Source of the DNA: Clostridium carboxidivorans P7
GTDB taxonomy: Bacteria > Bacillota > Clostridia > Clostridiales > Clostridiaceae
Reading direction: 5' to 3'
NCBI RefSeq assembly: GCF_001038625.1
Contig: NZ_CP011803.1
Coordinates: forward strand, 930,001 to 994,000
DNA: 64,000 bases
Of the stretch, positions 17,691-25,882 are shown in pieces. Position numbers and translations under genes: made by a program. Position 1 is the first letter of the stretch; each line of letters opens with the position of its first letter. The notes under the pieces are model-generated. The model was not told the origin of the DNA. It did not search any database and worked only from the letters and a program-made list of their open reading frames with translations.

Positions 17691-18815
17691 ATGGAATATT
17701 TAGGTGAACAAATTAAAAAGTTAGGTTTTGGATTGATGCGTTTGCCAAAAGAAGGTGAAATCATCGATATTAAGCAGGTGAAAGATATGGTAGACCGATT
17801 CCTTTTAGAGGGATTTACCTATTTTGATACAGCATGGGCTTATCCTGGCAGCGAAGATGCAATCCGTCAGGCACTTGTGGAACGTTATCCAAGAGAAAAA
17901 TTTCAGTTGGCAACTAAGAATGCAGCATGGATCAACTGCAAGACAAGGGAAGAAGCAATTGACCAGTTTGAAACTTCTTTAAAACAGACAGGAGCAGGAT
18001 ATTTTGATTTTTATCTGTTACATAATCTTGGAGAGCATCGTACAAAGTTTTTTGATGACTTTGATATGTGGAGTTTTGTGCAGGATAAGAAGAAGGAAGG
18101 CATGATCAAGCATATAGGTTTTTCATTCCATTCCACACCGGAAGAATTAGAAGATATTTTGAACAAGCACCCTGAAATGGAGTTCGTGCAGTTACAGATT
18201 AATTATGCAGATTGGGAGAGTCCATCCGTTCAATCAAAAGCATGTTATGAAGTTGCAAGAAAGTATGGAAAGCCAGTTGTGATTATGGAGCCAGTAAAAG
18301 GTGGTATGCTTGCAAATCCACCAGAACCAGTGAAAGAGGTTTTTAAAAAGGCAAATGAAAAGGCTTCTTATGCATCATGGGCAATTCGTTTTGCTGCAAG
18401 TTTGGATGGAGTAATTACAGTTTTGTCAGGAATGAGTAACAGAGAGCAGATGGAAGATAACCTATCTTATATGAAGAATTTTACATCCTTATCAAAGTTG
18501 GAAAGGGACACTTTACAGGAGGCACAAAAGGTTTTAAATAATATTCCATTAATTCCATGTACATCTTGCAACTATTGTGCAAAAGTCTGTCCAAACAACA
18601 TTGGTATTTCAGGCTCTTTTACGGCAATGAATTATCTTACATTATACAAAAATGAAGAATCAGCAAGGACACAGGAAAACTGGTTAGTTAGTGGACATGG
18701 TAAGAAAAGTGCATGCGAATGTATCAAGTGTGGTAAGTGTGAGGAAGTTTGTCCGCAGCATATTGCAATTAGGAAAGAACTAGTAAAAGTTAATAATGCT
18801 TTTGCTAAGAAGTAA
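17691..18815 (+). CDS. Aldo/keto reductase with C-terminal 2x[4Fe-4S] ferredoxin domain
   Basis: Residues 1-275 are a TIM-barrel aldo/keto reductase with the catalytic tetrad Asp46, Tyr51, Lys76 and His111. The C-terminal part carries two ferredoxin-type clusters, CTSCNYCAKVCPNN and CECIKCGKCEEVCPQH (about 286-360). Such fusions can take electrons from a low-potential carrier rather than only NADPH; the adjacent flavodoxin fits that. The GC content and codon use look richer than the AT-rich neighbours, as in the AraC gene at 7.3 kb. Start ATG follows GAGGAGAG. Third gene of the MerR-linked operon; MITE copy 3 begins just after the stop. Confidence 0.93.
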   Translation: MEYLGEQIKKLGFGLMRLPKEGEIIDIKQVKDMVDRFLLEGFTYFDTAWAYPGSEDAIRQALVERYPREKFQLATKNAAWINCKTREEAIDQFETSLKQTGAGYFDFYLLHNLGEHRTKFFDDFDMWSFVQDKKKEGMIKHIGFSFHSTPEELEDILNKHPEMEFVQLQINYADWESPSVQSKACYEVARKYGKPVVIMEPVKGGMLANPPEPVKEVFKKANEKASYASWAIRFAASLDGVITVLSGMSNREQMEDNLSYMKNFTSLSKLERDTLQEAQKVLNNIPLIPCTSCNYCAKVCPNNIGISGSFTAMNYLTLYKNEESARTQENWLVSGHGKKSACECIKCGKCEEVCPQHIAIRKELVKVNNAFAKK

Positions 18816-18836
18816 GTATTTAACTTTTGCAGGTTG

Positions 18837-19080
18837 AGCATGATACGACGCAACTTTTTTGAGATGACAATGGAGGTGAGTTTTCTTCCTTATGTCAGAA
18901 AACTAATTTATTTTTAAAGCTTGTTTTGTTAACGCAAAACAAGCTTTAAATTTATATAAGTCATCAATGTTTCACTTTAGTGAAACGAGCAATTTAAAAT
19001 TTAATTAAAGATTTTTTGTAGTGTAACAGAGAAAAAACATCCTACACTGTCCTCTCAAAAATATTGTATTCTAATATTTT
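18837..19080. repeat. Fold-back MITE-like repeat, copy 3 (eroded ends)
   Basis: Left end GATACGACGCAACTTTTTTGAGATGACAATGG and right end CCTACACTGTCCTCTC are shortened versions of the GAGGACA arms. The AGTTTTC / GAAAACT hairpin and a 10-bp AAAGCTTGTTTTG / CAAAACAAGCTTT palindrome are intact. Same orientation as copy 2. Confidence 0.8.
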
Positions 19081-19113
19081 TGCATTAAATATATAAATTA
19101 AAAATCTTATTAT

Positions 19114-19644
19114 CTATATAATTGTATTAATTTTTATATTTTGTTTTAATTCTCTTTCTTGTGCTAGTGGTTCAGTTGGATATCCTAGTGCAATACCAGA
19201 AATAGGAACAAAGCCTTCAGGCAAATCTAGTTCTTTAAGTAACTCTTTATCTGCATTAAATGCACATAAGGCTCCTAAAATATATACACTTCCTATGCCA
19301 GCATCTGTCGCAGCAAGAGTCATATTTTCTATTATACAAGCTGCATTAGCAATTTCAACATTAGGAAATTGTTCATTTGGTATGCCTGAAACTATTATTA
19401 ATGTTGGTGCACCATATAATGGATTAGAATTTGGAGCCCCAAACATATTTGCAGCAGTTTTTGCTATCTTATTTAGTAGATTAGAATTTTGGATGACTGT
19501 TATATGAATTGTATCATAAGCTCCATTACCTACTGGTGCAGCACATCCAGCGCTAATTATATTGTTTAAAGATTCATCACTGATTTGTTCAGGTTTATAA
19601 CTTCTTGTAGACTTACGCATTGCTATTACTTTCATCATTTCCAT
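19114..19644 (-). CDS. Nitroreductase family protein
   Basis: A 176-residue FMN-dependent nitroreductase-fold protein. RKSTRSYKPEQISDE at 10-24 is the phosphate-binding start typical of the family; AGCAAPVGNGAYD and the C-terminal GYPTE are family loops. It lacks Fe-S motifs. Such enzymes reduce nitro compounds, quinones or flavins with NAD(P)H. It is divergent from an HxlR regulator, with CAAGTA dyads between them, which strongly suggests regulation by that protein. Confidence 0.9.
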   Translation of the reverse strand: MEMMKVIAMRKSTRSYKPEQISDESLNNIISAGCAAPVGNGAYDTIHITVIQNSNLLNKIAKTAANMFGAPNSNPLYGAPTLIIVSGIPNEQFPNVEIANAACIIENMTLAATDAGIGSVYILGALCAFNADKELLKELDLPEGFVPISGIALGYPTEPLAQERELKQNIKINTII

Positions 19645-19677
19645 AGTTATTATCTCCTTTTCAACACATCATTTACT

Positions 19678-19693
19678 CAAGTAAATATACTTG
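19678..19693. promoter_or_regulatory. Candidate operator CAAGTA-N4-TACTTG in the nitroreductase/HxlR spacer
   Basis: A perfect 6-bp dyad, with further CAAGTA/TACTTG half-sites at about 19706 and 19729. It lies 34 bases upstream of the nitroreductase start. Confidence 0.5.
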
Positions 19694-19751
19694 GTATAAT
19701 TATTATACTTGCACTGTTTTATACTAACAAGTACGCAGAATTTTGTTATCA

Positions 19752-19769
19752 GGTACTATTTTTCGTACC
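19752..19769 (+). promoter_or_regulatory. Candidate operator GGTAC-N8-GTACC ahead of the HxlR gene
   Basis: A perfect 5-bp dyad ending just before the GGGAGGG ribosome binding site. It is suitable for autorepression by the winged-helix dimer encoded downstream. Confidence 0.45.
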
Positions 19770-19783
19770 AGGGAGGGATCAAA

Positions 19784-20143
19784 ATGGCCAGCAAACAAGA
19801 ATTGGATGAGTACTTGAATATACTCAAAAAATCAGAAAGTAATGAGGAATGTCCTGTAAAATGTACATTGGAGATAATTGGAGGTAGATGGAAACTGAGG
19901 ATTTTATCTCAATTGCTAAAAAATGAAGTAAGTCGTTTTAATGAATTGAAAAGAGAGATATCAGGAATAACCAATACAATGCTTTCCAGTTCATTACATG
20001 AACTGGAAAATGATAAATTAGTTAAAAGAGTTCAATACAATGAAATGCCTTTAAGAGTGGAATATTCTCTAACTGATTATGGAAAAAGTCTTTTGCCTCT
20101 ATTCTATGATATAGCTGTTTGGTGGAATAATTATAACAGTTAA
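19784..20143 (+). CDS. HxlR-family winged-helix transcriptional regulator
   Basis: A 119-residue regulator. The HxlR signature is clear: ECPVKCTLEIIGGRWKLRILSQLL, then RFNELKREISGITNTMLSSSLHELE as recognition region and YSLTDYGKSLLPLF. Cys near residue 22 and 26 lie where redox-sensing members (YodB, HypR) keep their reactive Cys. I choose ATG 19784 because it follows GGGAGGG; the frame remains open upstream but has no ribosome binding site. Divergent from the nitroreductase, probably sensing quinones or electrophiles and derepressing it. Confidence 0.92.
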   Translation: MASKQELDEYLNILKKSESNEECPVKCTLEIIGGRWKLRILSQLLKNEVSRFNELKREISGITNTMLSSSLHELENDKLVKRVQYNEMPLRVEYSLTDYGKSLLPLFYDIAVWWNNYNS

Positions 20144-20234
20144 ATTATAAAGGAGTTGTTTAGGATTAAAATTGATCGTTTACTTTGAATAATAACTGTT
20201 CTTTTAAATAATATGTTGTAAGGAGAAGATAACT

Positions 20235-20522
20235 ATGATAGTAAAAAGTGTAACACTTTATGTTAACAAGAAGCATATAGAGGAGTTTATTGAAGCAACT
20301 AAAGAAAATCAAAATAATTCATTAAAAGAAGCAGGAATTATAGGTTTTGACTTTTTTAGGTGCAAAGATGATTCATCAAAATTTTTGCTTTATGAAGTTT
20401 ATAAATCAGAAGATGATGTAAATAAACATATGGAAACTGATCACTTTAAGAAATGGATAAGTACAGTAGAAAAGTGGTTTTCAAAGCCAAGAGACAGAGC
20501 TACATATATTCCTGTTTCTTAG
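20235..20522 (+). CDS. Antibiotic biosynthesis monooxygenase (ABM) domain protein
   Basis: A 95-residue dimeric alpha/beta-barrel protein of the ABM/YgiN type (VKSVTLYVNKKHIEEFIEA, FLLYEVYKSEDDVNKHMETDHFKKW). The conserved Y-E-V-Y and H-x-x-x-x-H-F-x-x-W pattern is present. Members act as cofactor-free quinol monooxygenases or fold-only proteins; the reaction here is unknown. It lies after the HxlR gene with a separate AGGAGA site, and may belong to the same quinone/electrophile response. Confidence 0.85.
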   Translation: MIVKSVTLYVNKKHIEEFIEATKENQNNSLKEAGIIGFDFFRCKDDSSKFLLYEVYKSEDDVNKHMETDHFKKWISTVEKWFSKPRDRATYIPVS

Positions 20523-20552
20523 ATTAAAGAAAGCTATAATATGATTATATAG

Positions 20553-20577
20553 AATTAGCAATGGTAGCGATCGGATA
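20553..20577 (+). repeat. Structured repeat element, copy D (3' fragment only)
   Basis: TTAGCAATGGTAGCGATCGGATAAA is identical to the 3' ends of copies A (1667-1690) and B, but no 5' part is present. It sits between the ABM and msrB genes. Confidence 0.65.
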
Positions 20578-20630
20578 AAAATCAAAGAATGCTTTATAAT
20601 AGGAAACAAAGATATAAAAGGAGTGATTTT

Positions 20631-21104
20631 ATGTCACAAAACTATAAAAAGCCAAGTAAAGAAGAATTAAAGGAAAAGCTTGATGAACTTCAGTATAAGG
20701 TTACTCAAGAAAACGCAACAGAGAGGCCTTTTAATAATACTTACGACAACCATTTTGAAAAGGGCATATATGTTGATATTGTTTCTGGTGAACCACTATT
20801 TGCTTCTGCTCATAAATTTAATTCTGGCTGCGGCTGGCCTGCATTTTCAAAGCCTATAAGTAGAAAGTTTATAAAAGAAAAGGCTGATTTTAGTCATAAT
20901 ATGCATAGAATTGAAGTTAGAAGCAAGAATGCTGATTCTCATCTTGGCCATGTTTTTAATGATGGTCCTACAGAAGAAGGAGGATTAAGGTATTGTATCA
21001 ATTCTGCTGCCTTAAAGTTTATTCCATTTGATAAAATGAAAGAAGAAGGATATGAGGAATACATTTCTTTGGTAGAGGATAATAACCATAAGAATCATAT
21101 ATAA
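20631..21104 (+). CDS. msrB: Peptide-methionine (R)-S-oxide reductase
   Basis: MsrB repairs methionine R-sulfoxide in proteins. The 157-residue protein has the catalytic Cys122 in [12 protein letters not shown], the second Cys67 in [12 protein letters not shown], and the conserved HLGHVF (104-109). The two CxxC zinc motifs of zinc-type MsrB are absent (VSGEPLF replaces the first), so it is the zinc-free form. ATG 20631 follows AAAGGAGTG; an upstream in-frame ATG at 20589 lacks such a site. The repeat fragment D lies in its leader. Fits an oxidative-stress context. Confidence 0.95.
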   Translation: MSQNYKKPSKEELKEKLDELQYKVTQENATERPFNNTYDNHFEKGIYVDIVSGEPLFASAHKFNSGCGWPAFSKPISRKFIKEKADFSHNMHRIEVRSKNADSHLGHVFNDGPTEEGGLRYCINSAALKFIPFDKMKEEGYEEYISLVEDNNHKNHI

Positions 21105-21207
21105 TTTTTTGCGATAAATTTAATCCTAGCAATATTTGCAATAGCATTATAAATAGATGCTTTTTGTATATTTAAAATTAACATCCATATATTTAGTTTT
21201 AAAATCA

Positions 21208-21264
21208 AAAATACAAGCATATTTTAAATTAGTTATTATATTTAAAATATGCTTGTATTTTTTA
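21208..21264. terminator. Long terminator-like hairpin between msrB and the transpeptidase
   Basis: Near-perfect 20-bp stem AAATACAAGCATATTTTAAAT / ATTTAAAATATGCTTGTATTT followed by TTT. It ends 18 bases before the next start codon, so it may also shape that leader. Confidence 0.7.
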
Positions 21265-21282
21265 TGAAAGGTATAAATTCAT

Positions 21283-22683
21283 ATGAGAAATATTAATGTG
21301 AAAAAGTTCTTCAAAAGTAAAGATAAAGCAAATATTGCTATTCTGATATTTTCAATTATACTGATATATTTACTTATTTCAGTATATTTTACTAATCATT
21401 TCTTTTTCAATACAGTAATAAATGGAGCAGATGTCTCATTAAAGTCATATGATGATGCTAATAATATAATTAGAAATTATACTAGAAATTATAAACTTCA
21501 GCTAGTAGAGAGAAATGGGCAAATAGAAGAAATAGTAGGACAAGATATAGGGCTGAAATACAATGAAACAAACAATGTTTTTAAAATTTGTCACAAGAAA
21601 AGTTCATTTAAATGGGTTATTTCTTTATTTAAAAATCAAAAATATTATGTAAATGATTTGTTTATTTATAATCAAGACAGCTTGGAAAATAAGATAAATA
21701 AATTAAATTGTTTGAATAAAGCTATTATAGAACCTCACAATGTGAATTTTAAATATTCAAATGGTTCTTATAAGGTCATTAAAGAAGTATATGGAAATAA
21801 GATAAATAAAGGTAAAATGAATGAAGCTATAAAAATGAGTATACTAGAAGGAAAAACAAAATTAGATTTAAACAAAGAATTCTGTTATGAAAACCCAAAG
21901 TACACTCTAAATTCTAATAAAGTTTCTAAAACTAAGGATTTACTAAATAAGTATGTATCAACAAAAATCACTTATATATTTGAAAATAAAAATGAAATAT
22001 TAGATGGGAATATTATAAATGAGTGGCTTAGTGTTGATGAAAATTTAGAAACAGTAATAGATGAAAAAGCAGTTGATAAATATGTGCAGGGATTAGCAAA
22101 AAAGTATGATACAGTTGGAATAGCAAGAAAATTTAAAACATCTATAGGAAAAATAGTAGAAGTTGAAGGTGGGCTTTACGGATGGAAAATCAATTGTACT
22201 GCTGAAACAAAAGTGTTGTTAGAAAACATAAGGTTTGGTGAAACTCTAGAAAAAGAACCTATATATATTCAAAAATCTTTACCCAGAGGTGAAGATGAAA
22301 TAGGAAAAACTTATGTAGAAGTTAATATAACAAGACAGCATTTATGGTTTTATAAAAATGGAAGGCTTATATCTGAAGGTGATATAGTAACTGGAGATCC
22401 TAATAGAGGATGCTCTACTGTGCTTGGTACTTATATGCTTAATTATAAACAAAATGGAGCAACTTTAAGTGGGCTAAATTATGAAACTGAAGTAAGTTAT
22501 TGGATGCCTTTTTTTGGAAACATAGGAATACATGATGCAACCTGGAGATATTCTTTTGGAGGAGATATATATAAGAGAAATGGAACTCATGGCTGTGTAA
22601 ATGTTCCGTTAGACTTGGCTAAAGCAATTTTTGATAATATAGAAGAAGGAACTCCTATTATTTGTTATGAAGAACAGGAATGA
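21283..22683 (+). CDS. L,D-transpeptidase (YkuD) with N-terminal PG-binding-like domains
   Basis: Membrane-anchored peptidoglycan cross-linking enzyme of 466 residues. One membrane segment lies at about 18-38. Two repeated domains of the PG_binding_4/VanW-linked type follow (about 50-330). The C-terminal YkuD domain (about 338-466) has the catalytic motif HGCVNVP with His436 and Cys438, and IGIHDATWRYSFGG upstream. It forms 3-3 cross-links from tetrapeptide donors, giving beta-lactam-tolerant wall structure. Ribosome binding site GAAAGG is modest. Monocistronic, with a terminator after it. Confidence 0.93.
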   Translation: MRNINVKKFFKSKDKANIAILIFSIILIYLLISVYFTNHFFFNTVINGADVSLKSYDDANNIIRNYTRNYKLQLVERNGQIEEIVGQDIGLKYNETNNVFKICHKKSSFKWVISLFKNQKYYVNDLFIYNQDSLENKINKLNCLNKAIIEPHNVNFKYSNGSYKVIKEVYGNKINKGKMNEAIKMSILEGKTKLDLNKEFCYENPKYTLNSNKVSKTKDLLNKYVSTKITYIFENKNEILDGNIINEWLSVDENLETVIDEKAVDKYVQGLAKKYDTVGIARKFKTSIGKIVEVEGGLYGWKINCTAETKVLLENIRFGETLEKEPIYIQKSLPRGEDEIGKTYVEVNITRQHLWFYKNGRLISEGDIVTGDPNRGCSTVLGTYMLNYKQNGATLSGLNYETEVSYWMPFFGNIGIHDATWRYSFGGDIYKRNGTHGCVNVPLDLAKAIFDNIEEGTPIICYEEQE

Positions 22684-22746
22684 AGATAGAAATAGCATTT
22701 TTAAATCAATTGTATATGTTATAAAAGTCTGGACTATTTTTTAGGA

Positions 22747-22772
22747 GGTAGAGTTAAATTAATAACTCTACC
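22747..22772. terminator. Bidirectional terminator between transpeptidase and kinase-like gene
   Basis: Stem GGTAGAGTTA / TAACTCTACC with TTTTTT on one side and AATTT on the other, between convergent genes. Confidence 0.7.
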
Positions 22773-22776
22773 TAAT

Positions 22777-23322
22777 TTAATGCAATTTTTTCCATTTAGA
22801 ATATTTGTCAGGGTATTTATTTTTTATTAGTCTAAAGAATATATTTAAATATCCAAATTTCTTTAATGTTTTTAGTATACTTACAGGATATTTTTCAACA
22901 ATTTCAAAGTTTTTTCTAGGATCTATTACTTTAATAGATTTATCGGCTTGTACAAAAATATGAGGAGAACGAATATTTAATCTTGTAAATCCTAGTAGTT
23001 CAAAATTGTATATTAATTCTACTAATTCAAATGCTATCTTTTCATCTAAAGAATTATTTTTCAAGTATTCCTTAAGATTAGGTCCAGGTACATAATCCAT
23101 AATTATAGAGTCGTCATCATAATTATATATCTTAGTAAAAAACCTACTTTCTTGTGCACACTTCAAAATATGAATTTGATCTTTGAAGGAATAATCATTG
23201 AAAAAAACTTTTATTACTTTGTCTGGCGGCAAGAAATATACTTTACCTTGACTGCCTTTTCCAATAAACTTTAATTTACTTACATCTATGCCACAATGGT
23301 AATTCTTGTGTAGCTTATTCAT
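22777..23322 (-). CDS. Small protein-kinase-like protein (YrzF-like)
   Basis: A 181-residue protein with a minimal eukaryotic-like kinase fold. A glycine loop GKGSQGKVYFL (about 22-32) and a lysine in KVIKVFF are followed by the hinge IIMDYVPGPNLKEYL. The catalytic loop reads TRLNIRSPHIFVQ and the metal motif VIDPRK: the usual HRD Asp is replaced by Asn (RLN) and DFG by DPR. This altered pattern resembles the YrzF-like group of Firmicutes, so activity is uncertain. No membrane segment or sensor domain. Convergent with the transpeptidase, divergent from the DnaJ-like gene. Confidence 0.75.
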   Translation of the reverse strand: MNKLHKNYHCGIDVSKLKFIGKGSQGKVYFLPPDKVIKVFFNDYSFKDQIHILKCAQESRFFTKIYNYDDDSIIMDYVPGPNLKEYLKNNSLDEKIAFELVELIYNFELLGFTRLNIRSPHIFVQADKSIKVIDPRKNFEIVEKYPVSILKTLKKFGYLNIFFRLIKNKYPDKYSKWKKLH

Positions 23323-23587
23323 AACAAATACCTCGCTTTGTAATTCTTTGTCATGCGTAAATTATTTTATATTACAGTATATTATTAAAGTAATAATATG
23401 TTACTTATATACAAAAAGGTATGGATTTTATCAAAATAGTTATCATAAAAAAGTTTTAATAATATATACACAGTTTTGACACAATTTTGTTATACTAGTG
23501 TAACATTTCTAATATATTATTAAGCTATTAACTAAATTAAAAGCACATTATATACATATTATTCTAGTGTAGGAAAAGGAGTAAAAT

Positions 23588-24316
23588 ATGAACAGAGATA
23601 GCTTTAAAGATTATTATAAAATATTGCAAGTAGATAGAAATGCTTCACAAGAAGTAATTACCATGTCTTATAAGGCTTTAGCAAAGAAATATCATCCAGA
23701 CTTAAATTTGAATAGTAACTTAAATGAAGCAAATGAAAAGATGAAGGATATAAATGAAGCATACAACATATTAAACAATGTAGAAAGCAGAACAAAATAC
23801 AATGTAATTTATGATTCATACATGAAAGATACCATTAATAATATTAATATTGACAGCAGTAATATTAGTAATGTTAATAATGCGTATAATTCTTATATGT
23901 CAGAAGAAATTAGAAAAGAAGGTACAAAAAAAGAAAAGATTAAAATAAGCAGATTTTTAAAGTTAAATAAAAGGAATATTGTTATAGCAAGTATTATAGC
24001 AATTTTATTAATATATGGAGCTGTAGAAAGAATGTTAGTTAGCAGCGATTATACTTCAATTCATAAAATTCAGAGGGATATAAGTACAAACATAGTACAA
24101 ATGGATAGAATGAAAGCCGGTATTGATGGTAAACATGTAAATTATTCAGATGATCATTCTGAAAATCATGATAAAAAAGTATATTCTCATCACAATATAC
24201 AGATAGATGATACATCGAAACAAGATGAAATATATTCGGAAAAAGTTAGCCAATTGGAGTACCTAACGGAAGAAGTTCAAGCTCCTAGTGCATTAATTCA
24301 TAGATTGTTTAATTAA
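23588..24316 (+). CDS. Membrane-anchored J-domain protein (possibly truncated by a stop)
   Basis: Residues about 7-70 are a J domain with His36-Pro-Asp38 (YHPDLNLN), which would stimulate an Hsp70 such as DnaK. No Gly/Phe or zinc domain follows. A single membrane segment lies about 130-148, so the J domain faces the cytoplasm. After the stop TAA at 24314 the same frame stays open for 35 more codons to TAG 24424, ending inside the terminator stem. The protein may therefore have lost its last 35 residues through a nonsense change. Start ATG has an AAAGGAG site. Confidence 0.85.
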   Translation: MNRDSFKDYYKILQVDRNASQEVITMSYKALAKKYHPDLNLNSNLNEANEKMKDINEAYNILNNVESRTKYNVIYDSYMKDTINNINIDSSNISNVNNAYNSYMSEEIRKEGTKKEKIKISRFLKLNKRNIVIASIIAILLIYGAVERMLVSSDYTSIHKIQRDISTNIVQMDRMKAGIDGKHVNYSDDHSENHDKKVYSHHNIQIDDTSKQDEIYSEKVSQLEYLTEEVQAPSALIHRLFN

Positions 24317-24424
24317 CTAGATAAAAATGTACTAAACAGAGATGAATTTGAAAAATTTAATATATTTAGAAATAAAATATATTCAGAACTGTTAAAAACA
24401 ACTCATGAAATAAAAAGAATGTAG
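24317..24424 (+). pseudogene. In-frame continuation of the J-domain protein after TAA
   Basis: Thirty-five sense codons in the same frame as the preceding gene, encoding a charged helical tail (DEFEKFNIFRNKIYSELLKT) and ending at TAG within a terminator. There is no start codon or ribosome binding site of its own. Probably the detached C terminus of the upstream gene. Confidence 0.5.
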
Positions 24425-24463
24425 TAGATTTGTTTGAATAAAACCTAACTACATTCTTTTTTA
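24415..24463 (+). terminator. Terminator of the J-domain gene
   Basis: Stem AAGAATGTAGT / ACTACATTCTT then TTTT. The stem contains the TAG that ends the downstream reading frame, which suggests the original gene ended there. Confidence 0.8.
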
Positions 24464-24564
24464 TATGTTTTTTTATTTAATTGTATTAATTTTAATGATT
24501 TGTTTTAATTCTTTTTCTTATTTTAAATTAAATTTAAAATAAGAAAAAGGATTTTAAGTATATA

Positions 24565-24599
24565 TAATATAACATTGATATAATATAACATTGATATAA
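24565..24599. repeat. Tandem duplication of a 16-base AT-rich unit
   Basis: TATAATATAACATTGA is repeated twice in direct order in the leader of the terC gene. Each unit contains a TATAAT-like string, so the -10 region may be duplicated. Confidence 0.6.
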
Positions 24600-24653
24600 G
24601 TTAATATTGTGTTATAAAAATGTTTCAAATCTTTTTTACAAGGGAGGTAAAAA

Positions 24654-25484
24654 ATGTCTACTAAAAAACATTTAATAAAGTTTCTACTGATTACTTTTAT
24701 AGCTCTTATTATTAATTTAGGTATATGGTATTACATGGGTCCTGAAAAAGCATTAGAATTTCTTGGAGGTTATATTATTGAGCTCAGCCTTAGCGTTGAT
24801 AATTTATTTTTGTTTTTGTTAATTTTCTCAAGTTTTGGAATAGGTTCTAAATACCAAAAAAGGGTTTTGAACTATGGAATTATTGGTGCTATTATATTAA
24901 GGCTTGTATTTGTAATATTAGGGATTGCCATTGTAAATAGTTTTAAATGGGTACTGTACATATTTGGAGTATTGCTTATTATAAGTGGTGTTAAAATTGT
25001 ATTAAATAAAGAAGAAGATGTATCTTATGAAGATAGTAAATTAATTAAGCTCCTGAAAAAGATGATACCAGTTACAGAAGAACTTCATGAAGAAAAATTT
25101 TTTGTTAGGATAGATAATGTACTACATGCCACTCCATTATTTGCACTGCTATTTTTAATAGAAGGTTCAGATATAATTTTTGCAATAGATTCAATTCCAG
25201 CAATATTTGCAATAACAACTAATCCATTTATTATATATAGCTCAAACATTCTTGCAATATTAGGACTTAGAAATTTGTACTTTCTTTTAGAAAAGTTACA
25301 TAGTACCTTTGAATATGTTAAGTATGGAGTAGGAGTAGTACTTATATTTACTGGTATAAAGCTTGGAATATCATTTAAATATCATATACCTGTGGCAGTA
25401 TCTATTCTTGTTATCATTTCTATATTGGTAATAAGTGTTTTAGTTTCTATAATTATCAATAGAGGAAAAAAGGTTAAATCGTGA
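24654..25484 (+). CDS. TerC family integral membrane protein
   Basis: A 276-residue protein with about eight membrane segments and both TerC signature regions: ELSLSVDNLFLFLLIFSSF early and EGSDIIFAIDSIPAIFA with NILAILGLRNLYFLL later. The buried Asp residues in these motifs are those conserved in the family. TerC/Alx-type proteins are linked to manganese export or to metal loading of secreted proteins. The ribosome binding site is AAGGGAGG. I looked for a yybP-ykoY manganese riboswitch in the 190-base leader and did not see its conserved core. A second TerC gene lies at 27.7 kb. Confidence 0.93.
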   Translation: MSTKKHLIKFLLITFIALIINLGIWYYMGPEKALEFLGGYIIELSLSVDNLFLFLLIFSSFGIGSKYQKRVLNYGIIGAIILRLVFVILGIAIVNSFKWVLYIFGVLLIISGVKIVLNKEEDVSYEDSKLIKLLKKMIPVTEELHEEKFFVRIDNVLHATPLFALLFLIEGSDIIFAIDSIPAIFAITTNPFIIYSSNILAILGLRNLYFLLEKLHSTFEYVKYGVGVVLIFTGIKLGISFKYHIPVAVSILVIISILVISVLVSIIINRGKKVKS

Positions 25485-25572
25485 CATTATTAATAAATTA
25501 AGAGAATAATTTTTTATATTTATGTATAAATTATAAGTGGGTTCATTGAACTAACCCACACGCTCAATTACA

Positions 25573-25605
25573 TGAAGCCTGTACCTGTTTTAGGTGCAGG
25601 CTTTT
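25573..25605 (+). terminator. Terminator after terC
   Basis: Stem AAGCCTGTACCT / AGGTGCAGGCTT followed by TT, about 90 bases after the stop. Confidence 0.75.
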
Positions 25606-25743
25606 AAAATAAAAGTTGAATGAAAATACTTTATTAAATATTTTCATATAACTTTAGTAATAATTATTTTAAAATAGTATAAACTAAAAGCATCCTCTAT
25701 TCTCAATTGTAATAAAAACAATATAACAAATACACAAATTTAA

Positions 25744-25787
25744 TATAAATCTTACACTAGGTTAAAATTCTAGAGTAAGATTTATAT
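25744..25787. terminator. Second hairpin between terC and the amidase gene
   Basis: Near-perfect stem ATATAAATCTTACACTAG / CTAGAGTAAGATTTATAT. It is followed by TTTTCC and lies 95 bases ahead of the next start, so it may be a terminator or a leader structure. Confidence 0.5.
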
Positions 25788-25882
25788 TTTCCTTATCTTT
25801 TTTTTACAAGAGAGGTAGAAATATAGTTTTTTATATTAATTTATTATATATTTTGCATTAAGAGATAAAGGAGAATTAGAAT

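Noticed and set aside
24464..24653. Possible yybP-ykoY manganese riboswitch ahead of terC
   Set aside because: The conserved core of that riboswitch was not found in this leader or in that of the second terC gene; only AT-rich hairpins are present.
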